The notes under the pieces were generated by a model, which was not told the origin of the DNA, ran no database searches, and saw only the letters and a list, made by a program, of their open reading frames with translations. A stretch of DNA of 64,000 bases from Bradyrhizobium cosmicum. GTDB lineage: Bacteria > Pseudomonadota > Alphaproteobacteria > Rhizobiales > Xanthobacteraceae. The stretch covers positions 1,178,001 through 1,242,000 of the forward strand of contig NZ_CP041656.2 in NCBI RefSeq assembly GCF_007290395.2, in the 5' to 3' direction. Of this stretch, positions 26,922 to 36,620 are shown one piece after another (the first letter of the stretch is position 1; every line of letters starts with the position of its first letter). A program made the translations under genes and the position numbers.

Positions 26922-28256
26922 CTACGACGCTGCGCTGCCGCCAGGTTCCAGCGCCTCGCCCATCTCCAGCGGATGCGCCATGGTCTCGTGCAGCGCGTCG
27001 CGGTCGAGCTCGCCTTCGGAGATGCTGATAACGACGCAGGCGACGCCGTTGCCGATCAGATTGGTCAGGGCGCGGCACTCGCTCATGAACTTGTCGATGC
27101 CGACCAGGATCGCGATCGACTGGATCGGGATATCCGGCACGATCGAGAGCGTCGCGGCAAGCGTGATGAAGCCGGCACCGGTCACGCCCGAGGCCCCCTT
27201 GGAGGTGATCATGGCGATGCCGAGAATGCCGAGCTCCTGCCAGATCGTCAGATGGGTGTTGGTCGCCTGCGCCAGAAACAGCGTTGCCAGCGTCATATAG
27301 ATGTTCGTGCCGTCGAGGTTGAAGCTGTAGCCGGTCGGGATGACGAGGCCGACCACCGAGCGCGAGGCGCCGAGATGCTCCATCTTCTGGATCATCTGCG
27401 GCAGCACCGTCTCCGACGACGAGGTACCGAGCACAATCAAGAGCTCGTCCTTGATGTAGGCGATGAAGCGCAGGATCGAGAAGCCGGCAAGGCGCGCAAT
27501 CGCGCCGAGCACGATCACCACGAACAGGATGCTGGTCAGATAGAACGTGCCGATCAGGGCGGCGAGGTTGAGCAGCGAGCCGAGACCGTAGGCGCCGACG
27601 GTGAAGGCCATCGCGCCGAATGCGCCGATCGGCGCCACGCGCACGATGATGCGGATGATGCCGAAGAACGTCTTTGCGGCCTTGTCGATCGCCTCCGCGA
27701 TCGGCTCGCCGGCCTTGCCGAGGAAGGCGATGGCGAAGCCGGAGAGGATCGAGACCAGCAAGACCTGCAAGAGGTCGCCGCGCGCAATCGCGCCCACATA
27801 GCTGTCGGGAATGATCGCCATCAGATGGGCGACGATGCCGTCTTCGTGGGCCTTGTTGACATAGGTCGCCACCGACTTCGGGTCGATCGTGGCGGGATCG
27901 ATATTGAAGCCGTTGCCGGGCTGGAGAATCTCGCCGACCAACAGGCCGATCGCGAGCGCCACCGTAGACACCGTCTCGAAATAGATCAGCGACTTCAGAC
28001 CGACCCGGCCGACCCGCTTGAGATCGCCCATCGAGGAGATGCCGTGTACCACGGTGCAGAAGATGACGGGTGCGATCATCATCTTGATCAGCGCGATGAA
28101 GCCGTCGCCGAGCGGCTTCAGCGCCTTGCCGAGATCAGGATAGACATAGCCGATGAGCACCCCGAGCGCGATCGCGATCAGGACCTGGACATAGAGGATC
28201 GTGTACCAGGGCTGATGCCGGCGATGGATGGCTGGCTGGATCGCAACTTGTGTCAT
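26922..28256 (-). CDS. dctA: C4-dicarboxylate:cation symporter DctA
   Basis: 444 aa from ATG 28256 ([23 protein letters not shown]), the usual DctA length. Hallmarks of the glutamate/dicarboxylate symporter family are the serine-rich hairpin ([19 protein letters not shown]), the [15 protein letters not shown] stretch in TM7 and [15 protein letters not shown] in the second hairpin. It imports succinate, malate and fumarate with protons or sodium, the main carbon supply for rhizobia in nodules. No dctBD genes are adjacent in the window. An inverted repeat 45-60 nt upstream of the start may be an operator. Confidence 0.96.
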   Translation of the reverse strand: MTQVAIQPAIHRRHQPWYTILYVQVLIAIALGVLIGYVYPDLGKALKPLGDGFIALIKMMIAPVIFCTVVHGISSMGDLKRVGRVGLKSLIYFETVSTVALAIGLLVGEILQPGNGFNIDPATIDPKSVATYVNKAHEDGIVAHLMAIIPDSYVGAIARGDLLQVLLVSILSGFAIAFLGKAGEPIAEAIDKAAKTFFGIIRIIVRVAPIGAFGAMAFTVGAYGLGSLLNLAALIGTFYLTSILFVVIVLGAIARLAGFSILRFIAYIKDELLIVLGTSSSETVLPQMIQKMEHLGASRSVVGLVIPTGYSFNLDGTNIYMTLATLFLAQATNTHLTIWQELGILGIAMITSKGASGVTGAGFITLAATLSIVPDIPIQSIAILVGIDKFMSECRALTNLIGNGVACVVISISEGELDRDALHETMAHPLEMGEALEPGGSAAS

Positions 28257-28300
28257 ATCGTAGGCCCCGGAACGCTTTGATTTTGCAGGAATTGACCTTG

Positions 28301-28316
28301 CATGATTTGCATCATG
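28301..28316 (-). promoter_or_regulatory. Possible operator upstream of dctA
   Basis: CATGAT (28301-28306) and ATCATG (28311-28316) form a perfect 6-bp inverted repeat with TTGC between. The same stretch holds a direct repeat TTGCATGAT/TTGCATCAT. No sigma-54 type GG-N10-GC element was recognised between it and dctA. The role is inferred only from symmetry and position. Confidence 0.3.
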
Positions 28317-28504
28317 TGATGGCCGCCGCAGAAGCGACAATCACATTTTTGTCGGAACGCACGAAGATCGGCCGCTGCACCGCAACTGGTCGGCATCCGT
28401 CTCTGCAACCGGCATCGGCTGCCGATCATGCCGGTCAGGCGATGGAACCAAAATCCCGGCCCGTTGATGAAATCTCGCGACCTCAAGATGATCTGGAGCC
28501 GACC

Positions 28505-29341
28505 ATGCCGCAAACCGATCGTTCACCCCAGTTTCCCTCGCGCCTCATCGGCCAATATGCACTGGTGACCGGTGCATCGCAGGGCATCGGCCGCGCGGTG
28601 GCGATTCGCCTCGCCCAGGAGGGCGCGACGGTTGCCATCAATTATTTCGGTCATGTGGAGAGGGCGGAGGAAACGCTCGCGCTCGCACGGAAAGCATCGA
28701 GCGATCGCGGCCACATCGGGCTCGATCATGTCGTCGTGCAGGCGGACGTCGCCAACGAGAAGGAAATTGCCGCGATGTTCGAGACGATCCTGGCGCGCTG
28801 GAAGCGGCTCGACTGCCTCGTCAACAATGCCGGCTTCCAGGCGGAATCGCCGAGCGAGGCGCTCGACGTCGAAACCTATCGCCGCATCATCGACGTGAAC
28901 CTCAACGGTGCCGTGCTCTGCGCGCAGAAGGCGCTGGCGCATTTCGTGGCGCGCGGCGCGGGCGGCAGCATCATCAATTGCTCCAGCGTCCACCAGATCA
29001 TTCCAAAGCCCGGCTATCTCGCTTATTCGATCAGCAAGGGCGGGATGGCCAATCTGACGCGGACGCTGGCGCTGGAGTTCGCTGGCCGGGGCATTCGGGT
29101 CAACGCGGTCGGGCCGGGCGCGATCGACACGCCGATCAATGCAGCCTGGACCGACGACCCGAAAAAGCGCGGCGACGTCACGGGTCACATTCCGCTCGGC
29201 CGTGTCGGAACGCCGGAAGAGATCGCCGCCGTGTTCGCCTTCCTGGCGTCGGACGATGCGAGCTACATCACCGGGCAGACGATCTACGCCTGCGGAGGCC
29301 TGACGCTATTCCCCGAGTTCCGCGAGAACTGGGCGAGCTAG
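28505..29341 (+). CDS. SDR family oxidoreductase (glucose 1-dehydrogenase-like)
   Basis: 278 aa from ATG 28505. The Rossmann motif TGASQGIG, NNAG, catalytic Ser in INCSSVHQ and Tyr-x3-Lys in YSISK are all present, with the C-terminal ITGQTIYACGGLTLFPEF typical of glucose 1-dehydrogenase-like SDRs. An in-frame ATG at 28442 would add 21 residues without family support. It is a cytosolic NAD(P)-dependent reductase of unknown substrate, divergent from dctA with about 250 bp between the starts. Monocistronic. Confidence 0.92.
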   Translation: MPQTDRSPQFPSRLIGQYALVTGASQGIGRAVAIRLAQEGATVAINYFGHVERAEETLALARKASSDRGHIGLDHVVVQADVANEKEIAAMFETILARWKRLDCLVNNAGFQAESPSEALDVETYRRIIDVNLNGAVLCAQKALAHFVARGAGGSIINCSSVHQIIPKPGYLAYSISKGGMANLTRTLALEFAGRGIRVNAVGPGAIDTPINAAWTDDPKKRGDVTGHIPLGRVGTPEEIAAVFAFLASDDASYITGQTIYACGGLTLFPEFRENWAS

Positions 29342-29367
29342 ATCAGGGCAAGTTCGAGCGGACAGTT

Positions 29368-29628
29368 TCAGAAATCTCCCGCGACCAGATCGTAAGAGCC
29401 CCTGCTGCCCCGAACATATTTCCGGGCCGCAGCGGCACATATCAGGTCGCGGTGGGAATCGAACGCGTTCAGAAAGCCCGACTCGTTGGGATTGGCGCCC
29501 GGCTGGATATGCTTCAATGCGCCCTCATCGATGTAGAACGAGGCCTCGATGGCGCTGTCGTGTCCCCAGAACCGCACGGCTCGTCGGGTCCGGTCATATG
29601 AGCGGCTGTGATTTGGAAAATCAATCAT
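29368..29628 (-). CDS. DUF1488 family protein
   Basis: 86 aa from ATG 29628 (MIDFPNHSRSYD). The DUF1488 pattern is clear: FPNxSRSYDxxxxxVRFWGHD, then EASFYIDEGAL, AFDSHRDLI and the C-terminal YVRGSRGSYDLVAGDF. It is a small soluble protein family of unknown function found in alphaproteobacteria. A longer reading frame extends to 29748, but the extra residues do not resemble the family. Convergent with the SDR gene, 26 bp apart. Confidence 0.8.
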   Translation of the reverse strand: MIDFPNHSRSYDRTRRAVRFWGHDSAIEASFYIDEGALKHIQPGANPNESGFLNAFDSHRDLICAAAARKYVRGSRGSYDLVAGDF

Positions 29629-29973
29629 GGTTCGGGCCCGATCAGGTTCAGGTGCCAGCGTCGGCTTGGACGAGGCACTTTTGCGGAGGCGACACTCGGC
29701 AGATACGTCAAGGACACGGACACTTCGTCGAGATGCGGTTAGGCCCATCCTTGGGAGAGCCGCGCGGCGCAGGGAGACGGCTGCTGCGAGTCGGGTGCGC
29801 TACTGGCGACCATGATGCTATAGCCCTGTTCAATGCATATTGTGGCGATTAGTTTCAGCCGGACCTCGTTATTCGGCGAAAGATCACTATATCCGACTTA
29901 TCATCGCGCGCCCCTCGGCTGTTATCGGTGACTGAGAGCATTGCGCTCCCGCCGTGATCAAGAGGCGGTCGAT
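29629..29973. other. 345-bp stretch with no recognised gene
   Basis: Between the DUF1488 gene and a small membrane protein gene. The open frames here have no family resemblance, poor start sites and atypical composition. I see no tRNA, clear terminator or palindrome. It presumably contains divergent promoters for the two flanking small genes. Confidence 0.5.
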
Positions 29974-30081
29974 ATGTCGGATTCTCCTGGATACGGTCTT
30001 CGCGAGTGGCTCGTACCTCCGGTGCTGCTGCCGGTATTCTTCATGCTGCTGGTTGCCTCTGCGATGCTCATACAATGGTAA
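29974..30081 (+). CDS. Small single-pass membrane protein (35 aa)
   Basis: 35 aa from ATG 29974, with AAGAGG 8 nt upstream. MSDSPGYGLREWLVPP is followed by one hydrophobic helix (VLLPVFFMLLVASAML) and a short QW tail. Its stop overlaps the start of the next small gene by 7 nt, which suggests coupled translation. No family was recognised. It is credible as a small inner-membrane protein because of the ribosome site, clean TM pattern and overlap. Confidence 0.5.
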   Translation: MSDSPGYGLREWLVPPVLLPVFFMLLVASAMLIQW

Positions 30082-30311
30082 CCGGTTTCGGCGTGCCGTT
30101 GTCGTCGCCGTCGGCTGAATCGGTTAGCTCGTCAGAATTGATCCAGTCGCCGTTGGCTGGCGAACTGAACACCAGGGTGATCGAGGCCCTCGATCGGGCT
30201 CGCAAGATGCCGTCGGGAGACGAGCGGACTGCTGCGATGCGCAGGGCCGCGATCCTTGGAAATGCCGCTGAGATCCTCGCATATTTCTCCGTAAAGAAGA
30301 CGCCCCAGTAG
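30075..30311 (+). CDS. Small conserved-type hypothetical protein (78 aa)
   Basis: 78 aa from ATG 30075, overlapping the preceding 35-aa gene. The C-terminal half, NTRVIEALDRARKMPSGDERTAAMRRAAIL, has the amphipathic pattern (ALDxARxMPxGxERTxAMRxA) that I associate with small uncharacterised Bradyrhizobium proteins; that link is from memory, not a search. No signal or TM. Function unknown. Confidence 0.6.
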   Translation: MVTGFGVPLSSPSAESVSSSELIQSPLAGELNTRVIEALDRARKMPSGDERTAAMRRAAILGNAAEILAYFSVKKTPQ

Positions 30312-30434
30312 AATGACGATGCAGCGGCCTCCCCTCATTCGTGATGGAAGGTCGCGCGGATTTTGAGTGGCGCGACGCCGGCAGAGCCTGCAAGTGGCAG
30401 GCTGGATACGCGGAGACTTCAACGAAAGGACGGT

Positions 30435-30839
30435 ATGTTCAAATTTCTGCAGTATCGCGCTAAGGCAGCCGCGTATGGCGAACTGGCCAAGAGCTCGCCC
30501 GGCAAGGATGACACTCGAAAATTCGAGAAACTGCAGGATAGCCTTGCATCGCGTGCGGACAACGAACAGGTCCTCGCGGACCAATACGTGGATGCGGTCA
30601 ACGCCGGGGAGACGGAGCGATTGCGCGGCGCAGCCCTCGCGGCGGAGGAGGAGCGTGTTTTGCGGTGTCTCGGCGCGGCGGTCATCATGCAGTGGAATTC
30701 TCTGCCGACGGCACTTCAGCGGGAGATATTCGATACCGCCGGATCGGTCGGAACATTGTTGGAGACAGCATCGCTCCGTGGGCAGCTCGCCCGGTTCCTT
30801 CACAAGCACAGGCATGACGTCGGTTCTCCCAAGGCCTGA
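30435..30839 (+). CDS. Hypothetical helical protein (134 aa)
   Basis: 134 aa from ATG 30435 (MFKFLQYRAKAAAYGELAK), with GAAAGGA upstream. The sequence is charged and mostly helical: KFEKLQDSLASRADNEQVLADQYVDAVNAGETERLRGAALAAEEE is interrupted by few helix breakers. It ends with a more hydrophobic helix and a basic tail (FLHKHRHDVG). No family recognised. It follows the 78-aa gene by 123 bp on the same strand. About 300 bp without a recognisable gene separate it from the next. Confidence 0.6.
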   Translation: MFKFLQYRAKAAAYGELAKSSPGKDDTRKFEKLQDSLASRADNEQVLADQYVDAVNAGETERLRGAALAAEEERVLRCLGAAVIMQWNSLPTALQREIFDTAGSVGTLLETASLRGQLARFLHKHRHDVGSPKA

Positions 30840-31138
30840 CGGGCCGTCGTGAAGCCTCGCGATGCGATCCAGCAACAGTCGCGAACAACCAGGTCGCCGG
30901 TTCGGTAAGCTCGGGCGAACTCGACCGTACGGTTGATGCTCGCTCGCGTCTCCTGCCCCACATTCACGGCGGCCGTATCCGGCCAACGGTCGGGACAGAC
31001 CCGACCTCTAGACCTGAGAGCGCAAATGCCTCCTGCGATCGCGAGAGCGATGTTCCCTTTGACCAAATCCGTCGCGGGCGCCACGCTCGTTCATTGCGCC
31101 GGGCTCGCTGCCATCGTGACAGGAAGAACGCGGTCGCC

Positions 31139-31744
31139 ATGACGCTTCGCTGGGTAAGTGCAGGCCTCGGGCTCTTGGTTCTAGGGCTGCTGATCCTGGG
31201 CGCGGTGACGACGTCTGCGCAACAGACGCCGCCGCAGCCACACCAGGCGGCGCCGCCGCAGCCGCAGGCCGCAGCGAAGCCGGCCAACATCGACCGGAAC
31301 GGCGTGCTCATGCTGATACGATCGACGCTGCTCGCGCTCGACCACGCCAACAAGACCGGCAATTACACCGTGCTGCGCGACCTCGGCGCGCCCGGGTTTC
31401 AGGTCAACACCGCCGCCAAGCTCGCGGAGATCTTCGCCAAGCAGCGCGGCGACAAGCTCGATATCTCCGGTGTCGCCGTCATCGATCCGCAATTGTCGTT
31501 GTTGCCGCAGATCGAGCCGAACGGTCTCCTGCACGTGGCGGGATTTTTTCCCTCGGTGCCCTCGCAGGTGAATTTCGAACTGTTGTTCGCGCCGGTCGAA
31601 GGACAATGGCGCGTGATCGGCGTGTCGTTGTCGGTCGGTCAGTCTTCGCCGGTCGCACCTCCAGCGCCCGAGGTTCCGCCGGGCAAGGCGGTCGTGTCGC
31701 AGAAGCAGGCCGCTCCACCGAAGCCGAGCGTGCCGTCGAAATAG
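31139..31744 (+). CDS. Exported or membrane-anchored Pro/Ala-rich protein, unknown function
   Basis: 201 aa from ATG 31139. An N-terminal hydrophobic helix (VSAGLGLLVLGLLILGAVTTSAQQ) acts as a signal or anchor, followed by a Pro/Gln/Ala-rich linker. A globular part follows (residues about 55-165: MLIRSTLLALDHANKTGNYTVLRDL ... LFAPVEGQWRVIGVSLSVG). The tail is again Pro/Lys-rich. The globular part looks like a cystatin/NTF2-like fold in pattern (ends with WRVIGVSL), but this is only a suggestion. Periplasmic location inferred. Confidence 0.7.
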   Translation: MTLRWVSAGLGLLVLGLLILGAVTTSAQQTPPQPHQAAPPQPQAAAKPANIDRNGVLMLIRSTLLALDHANKTGNYTVLRDLGAPGFQVNTAAKLAEIFAKQRGDKLDISGVAVIDPQLSLLPQIEPNGLLHVAGFFPSVPSQVNFELLFAPVEGQWRVIGVSLSVGQSSPVAPPAPEVPPGKAVVSQKQAAPPKPSVPSK

Positions 31745-31899
31745 CTCGTGCCGATGCCGTGAGCGAGACTCATCTCCACCCGTCTTCCGCAAGACCGGCA
31801 CCGCGCGCCAGAGCGAGCTCGTGAAGCTGATTGCGGGTCCCGCGCCGCCGCCGCGGATGTGATCTGGAAAAACCCGCCGGCGCAGACTACATCTGCGCC

Positions 31900-32721
31900 A
31901 TGACAAACCCTCCGGTGGCAAACCCTTCGCTCCAGGATTTCGTCGGCCGGCACGAGCGTCTGTTCGTGCTGACCGGTGCCGGGTGCAGCACCAATTCGGG
32001 CATTCCCGACTATCGCGACAGTGCCGGCAATTGGAAGCGAACCCAGCCGGTCAACTTCCAGGCCTTCATGGCGGAAGAGCAGACGCGCCAGCGCTACTGG
32101 GCGCGCAGCCTGATCGGATGGCGGCGGTTCGGCCAGGCCCGCCCGAACGATGCTCATCATGCGCTCGCGCGCCTCGAGGCCAGCGGTCGGTGTGAGATGC
32201 TGCTGACCCAGAACGTCGACCGGCTGCATCAGTCCGCCGGCCACCGGCATGTGATCGACCTGCACGGCCGGCTCGATCTGGTCCGTTGCATGGGTTGCGG
32301 CGCCAAGACGCCGCGTAACGAATTCCAGCAGACGCTGGGCCGCGCGAACGCGGAGTGGCTGACGCTCGATGCTGCGGATGCACCGGATGGCGACGCTGAT
32401 CTCGAGCACGCGGATTTCTCGTCGTTCACAGTGCCGGCCTGCGAGGCCTGCGGCGGCATCCTCAAGCCCGACGTCGTGTTCTTCGGCGAGAACGTTCCGC
32501 GCGATGTGGTCGCCACCGCGCAGGACCATCTGTCGCAGGCCGACGCCATGCTGATCGTCGGCTCGTCGCTGATGGTCTATTCCGGCTTCCGCTTCGTGCA
32601 GGCGGCCGCGCGCCGGCAGATCCCGATCGCCGCGGTCAACCTCGGACGCACCCGCGCCGACGAACTCCTGACGCTCAAGGTCGAGGACCGTTGCGAAGCT
32701 GCGCTCGCCTTCCTGCTCTGA
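31900..32721 (+). CDS. NAD-dependent protein deacetylase, SIR2 family
   Basis: 273 aa from ATG 31900. Sirtuin motifs: GAGCSTNSGIPDYRDSAGNW for NAD binding, TQNVDRLHQSAG, catalytic His in VIDLHGRLD, zinc ligands in CMGC and CEAC, and GSSLMVYSGFRF near the end. The family removes acyl groups from lysines, consuming NAD+. The zinc module has an insert between its two Cys pairs, as in longer class II-like bacterial sirtuins. Single gene, same strand as the hyu operon but 120 bp away. Confidence 0.93.
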   Translation: MTNPPVANPSLQDFVGRHERLFVLTGAGCSTNSGIPDYRDSAGNWKRTQPVNFQAFMAEEQTRQRYWARSLIGWRRFGQARPNDAHHALARLEASGRCEMLLTQNVDRLHQSAGHRHVIDLHGRLDLVRCMGCGAKTPRNEFQQTLGRANAEWLTLDAADAPDGDADLEHADFSSFTVPACEACGGILKPDVVFFGENVPRDVVATAQDHLSQADAMLIVGSSLMVYSGFRFVQAAARRQIPIAAVNLGRTRADELLTLKVEDRCEAALAFLL

Positions 32722-32841
32722 GCTTGGCGCACCGAACTCCTGCTATCGCATAGGTGCCACGCGCTTCACCATCGGCGCCGTCGCTGGTATGAAAATTGCT
32801 GCGGTTTTCGCGCAATTGGACGATCAGCCGGAGAATTTGGT

Positions 32842-34926
32842 ATGCTTGAAGGAGCCGAGGTGCGGCTTGCCGTCGATATCGGTGGCACGTTCACCGATAT
32901 CGTGTTGGACGTGGGTCAGGATCGCAAGACACGCAAGGTGCTGACCACGCCGCAGCGGCCGGAGCAGGCGGTGCTGGACGGGATGCGTCTCATTCTCGCT
33001 GATGCGCGTGCACATATCAGCGACATCGACGTCTTCATTCACGGCACGACGCTCGCGACCAACGCCATCATCGAGCGGCGCGGCGCGAAAACGGCGCTGA
33101 TCGCGACCGAGGGCTTCCGCGATGTGCTCGATATCGGCACCGAGAGCCGCTACGATCAGTATGATCTCACCATCGACAAGCCGAAGCCGCTGGCGCCGCG
33201 CAGCCTTCGCTTCACCGTGCCCGAGCGCATCGATGCCCACGGCGCCGTTCGTCTCCCGCTTGACGAAGCCGCAGTGCGTGCGCTCGCTCCGAAGTTGCGC
33301 GAACTGAAGGTCGAGGCGGTCGCGATCGCCTTTCTACACTCCTATGCCAATCCCGAGCACGAACGGCGCACCGCCGCGATCCTTGCGGAGGAGATGCCGG
33401 GCGTTTCGGTGACAGTGTCTTCGGCCGTTTGTCCGGAAATTCGCGAGTATGAGCGCACATCGACTGCGGTCGCGAACGCCTATGTGCAACCGCTGATCGA
33501 CGGCTATCTCGCCCGCATGGCGGATGCTTTGCAGGTGGAGCAATACCGCGGCGCCATCTATCTCGTCACCTCCGGCGGCGGCGTCACGTCGATCGAGACG
33601 GCGCGGCGCTTTCCGGTGCGACTCGTCGAATCCGGTCCCGCCGGCGGCGCCATTTTCGCTGCGCAGATCGCAGCAAGGCTCGGCGAGAGCAAGGTGCTCT
33701 CCTTCGACATGGGCGGCACCACCGCAAAGATCTGCCTGATCGAAAAATACCAGCCCGAAACCTCGCGCGTGTTCGAGGTCGATCGCGCCGCGCGCTTCCT
33801 CAAGGGCTCCGGCCTGCCGGTCCGCATTCCCGTGATCGAAATGGTCGAGATCGGCGCCGGCGGCGGCTCGATCGCGCATGTCGACGCAATGAAGCGTGTC
33901 ACTGTCGGCCCCGAGAGTGCCTCGTCGGAGCCGGGACCTGCCTGCTATGGCCGCGGCGGCCAGCGCCCGGCCGTCACGGATGCGGACGTCGCGCTCGGCA
34001 TGATCGATCCCGATGCGTTTGCTGGCGGCACGATCAAGCTCGACCCGGAGCTTTCCAAACAGGCGCTGCTGCGCGCTGTTGGCGAGCCGCTGGGCCTGTC
34101 GGCGGAGACGGCAGCCTATGCGGTGCACGAGGTCGTCTGCGAGAACATGGCGAGCGCGGCGCGCGTGCATGCGGTCGAGCGTGGTGAGATCGTCGGCCAG
34201 CACACGCTGATTGCGTTCGGAGGCGCCGCACCGTTGCACGCGGCGCGTGTCGCCGAGAAGATCGGCGTCTCCCGCGTGATCGTGCCCTCGAATGCCGGCG
34301 TCGGTTCGGCCGTCGGATTCCTGGCCGCTCCGATCGCCTATGAGCTGGTGCGCAGCCGCCACGTCCGCCTCGACGATTTCGACACCAAGGCGGTGTCGGA
34401 CCTGCTTCAAGAGATGGTGACCGAAGCCCGCGCGCTGGTCGAGCCAGGTGCGGCCGGTGCGCCCGTGCGCGAGCGGCGCGCTGCCTTCATGCGCTATGTC
34501 GGCCAGGGCCACGAGATCACGATCGAGTTGCCGAACCGCCCGCTGACGACGGCTGATCTCGCCGGCCTGCGCCAGAAGTTCGAGGCGGACTACTCGGCGA
34601 TGTTCGAGCGGTCGATTCCGGGTGCCGCGATCGAAGTGTTGAGTTGGTCGGTGCTCGCGACCACCGATGCGCGCAATCCCGCCGTTGTTGCTTCCGTCGC
34701 GCGCACGCCCGCGGGCAAGGCCTCCGGCAGCCGCAAATTCTTTGACGGCCGCGCGGGAGAGGTGATCGAGATCCCGCTGTATCGCCGCGAGGACATGGCG
34801 CCGGGCGCCACGATTGCGGGCCCCGCCGTGATCGCCGAGGACGAAACCTCCACGTTCGTCTCAAACAGTTTCGACGCCCATATCGACGGCGCCGGCAGCA
34901 TCGTCATGGAACGGAAGGCAGCCTGA
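32842..34926 (+). CDS. hyuA: Hydantoinase/oxoprolinase subunit A (HyuA)
   Basis: 694 aa. The N-terminal acetate-kinase-like nucleotide motif (VRLAVDIGGTFTDIVLD) is at residues 7-23, with DVFIHGTTLATNAIIERRG, then GPAGGAIFAAQIA and FDMGGTTAKICLI. The family catalyses ATP-dependent opening of 5-oxoproline, N-methylhydantoin or related rings, or carboxylation in acetophenone carboxylases. ATG 32842 is preceded by 120 bp of spacer. It is separated by 2 bp from hyuB, so the two subunits are co-expressed. Confidence 0.92.
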   Translation: MLEGAEVRLAVDIGGTFTDIVLDVGQDRKTRKVLTTPQRPEQAVLDGMRLILADARAHISDIDVFIHGTTLATNAIIERRGAKTALIATEGFRDVLDIGTESRYDQYDLTIDKPKPLAPRSLRFTVPERIDAHGAVRLPLDEAAVRALAPKLRELKVEAVAIAFLHSYANPEHERRTAAILAEEMPGVSVTVSSAVCPEIREYERTSTAVANAYVQPLIDGYLARMADALQVEQYRGAIYLVTSGGGVTSIETARRFPVRLVESGPAGGAIFAAQIAARLGESKVLSFDMGGTTAKICLIEKYQPETSRVFEVDRAARFLKGSGLPVRIPVIEMVEIGAGGGSIAHVDAMKRVTVGPESASSEPGPACYGRGGQRPAVTDADVALGMIDPDAFAGGTIKLDPELSKQALLRAVGEPLGLSAETAAYAVHEVVCENMASAARVHAVERGEIVGQHTLIAFGGAAPLHAARVAEKIGVSRVIVPSNAGVGSAVGFLAAPIAYELVRSRHVRLDDFDTKAVSDLLQEMVTEARALVEPGAAGAPVRERRAAFMRYVGQGHEITIELPNRPLTTADLAGLRQKFEADYSAMFERSIPGAAIEVLSWSVLATTDARNPAVVASVARTPAGKASGSRKFFDGRAGEVIEIPLYRREDMAPGATIAGPAVIAEDETSTFVSNSFDAHIDGAGSIVMERKAA

Positions 34927-34928
34927 TC

Positions 34929-36587
34929 ATGAGCAAGGCAAATGGCGCGAGCCTGATCGATCTCCAGATCATGTGGCACCGGCTGATCGCCGTGGTCGAG
35001 GAGCAGGCGCAGGTGCTGCTCCGCACCGCCTTCAGCCCGATCGTGCGCGAATGCGGTGACCTCTCGGCCGGCGTGTTCGACCTCGAGGGGCGGATGCTGG
35101 CGCAAGCAGTGACGGGCACGCCCGGGCACGTCAACTCGATGGCGGAATCGGTCAAGCACTTCATCGCCCAATTTCCGATCGAGACGATGAAGGAGGGCGA
35201 TGCCTACATCACCAACGATCCCTGGATGGGCACCGGCCATCTCAACGACTTCGTCGTCACCACGCCCTGCTTCAAGGACGGCAAGCCAGTCGCGCTGTTC
35301 TCCTGCACCAGCCATCTCATGGATATCGGCGGCATCGGCTTCGGTCCTGACGCCACCGACGTGTTCATGGAGGGGCTCTACATCCCCATGCTGAAGCTGA
35401 TCGACCAGGGCGTCGTCAACGAGACGCTGATGGCGATGATCCGCACCAACACGCGGCTGCCGATCGACACCGAGGGCGACACCTATTCGCTCGCCGGCTG
35501 CAACGACGTCGGCTGCGAGCGCCTGGTCGAAATGATGACCGAGTTCGAGATCGACACGCTCGACGGGCTCGGCGACTACATCTGCGACCGCTCGCGCGAA
35601 GCGGTGTTGGCCGAGATCGCCAAGCTGCCGAAGGGAAGCTGGCACAACACCATGGTCGTCGACGGCTACGATTCGCCGGTGACGCTGGCGGCGACGCTGA
35701 CGATTTCGGATACCGGCATTCACGTCGATTTCGACGGCACCACGGCCGCCTCGAAGTTCGGCATCAACGTGCCGCTGTCCTACACCACGGCCTACACCGT
35801 GTTCGGCCTCGGCTGCGTCGTCGCCTCGCAGATCCCGAACAATGCCGGCTCGCTCTCGCCGCTGACGGTGTCGGCTCCCCCTGGTGCGATCCTCAACGCG
35901 CCGAAGCCGGCGCCGGTCGCTTCCCGTCACATCATCGGCCAGATGCTGCCCGACGTCGTGTTCGGCTGCCTGCGCCAGATCATTCCCGAGCGCGTGCCGG
36001 CAGAAGGCACCTCGTGCCTGTGGAATCTCAACGTGCGCGGACAGACGCGCTCCGGCGCCGGCGGCAATTACGGATTCTCGATGGCGGTGACCTCCAATGG
36101 CGGCACCGGCGCGCGCTTCGGCAAGGACGGCCTGTCGGCCACGGCCTATCCGAGCGGCGTGCGCGGCACGCCGGTCGAGATCGCCGAGACGCAGACGCCG
36201 CTGATCTTCTGGCGCAAGGAGCTGCGTCCGGATTCCGGTGGGGCAGGGCGTACCCGCGGGGGTCTTGGCCAAATCATCGAGGTCGGGAGCGGCGTCGATG
36301 CGCCGTTCGATATTCTGGCGGCGTTCGATCGCATCGATCATCCGCCGCGCGGCCGCGACGGCGGTAAGAACGGCGAGGCCGGCTATGTCGGCCTGAAATC
36401 CGGCAAGAAGTTGCGCGGAAAAGGCTTTCAGCAAGTGCCGCCGGATGATCGTCTCGTCGTGCTGACGCCCGGCGGAGCCGGCATCGGCGCGCCCAGCGAG
36501 CGCGATCGCGCGGCGGTCAACGACGACATCGAAAGCGGCCTCGTGTCGGCCGACAACGCGGTTGCAATTTATGGCTATGCGCGGTGA
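34929..36587 (+). CDS. hyuB: Hydantoinase/oxoprolinase subunit B (HyuB)
   Basis: 552 aa. HyuB features: RTAFSPIVRECGDLSAGVFD, GTPGHVNSM, YITNDPWMGTGHLNDF and C-terminal RDGGKNGEAGYVGL. It is the partner subunit of HyuA. The following TRAP transporter genes, on the same strand and 33 bp away, make a substrate importer likely. This supports a catabolic role for the enzyme pair. Specificity (oxoproline versus hydantoin or another carbonyl compound) is not determinable here. Confidence 0.92.
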   Translation: MSKANGASLIDLQIMWHRLIAVVEEQAQVLLRTAFSPIVRECGDLSAGVFDLEGRMLAQAVTGTPGHVNSMAESVKHFIAQFPIETMKEGDAYITNDPWMGTGHLNDFVVTTPCFKDGKPVALFSCTSHLMDIGGIGFGPDATDVFMEGLYIPMLKLIDQGVVNETLMAMIRTNTRLPIDTEGDTYSLAGCNDVGCERLVEMMTEFEIDTLDGLGDYICDRSREAVLAEIAKLPKGSWHNTMVVDGYDSPVTLAATLTISDTGIHVDFDGTTAASKFGINVPLSYTTAYTVFGLGCVVASQIPNNAGSLSPLTVSAPPGAILNAPKPAPVASRHIIGQMLPDVVFGCLRQIIPERVPAEGTSCLWNLNVRGQTRSGAGGNYGFSMAVTSNGGTGARFGKDGLSATAYPSGVRGTPVEIAETQTPLIFWRKELRPDSGGAGRTRGGLGQIIEVGSGVDAPFDILAAFDRIDHPPRGRDGGKNGEAGYVGLKSGKKLRGKGFQQVPPDDRLVVLTPGGAGIGAPSERDRAAVNDDIESGLVSADNAVAIYGYAR

Positions 36588-36620
36588 CGCGTCAGTGCGT
36601 TTGGTAAACGGAGGGGCTCT

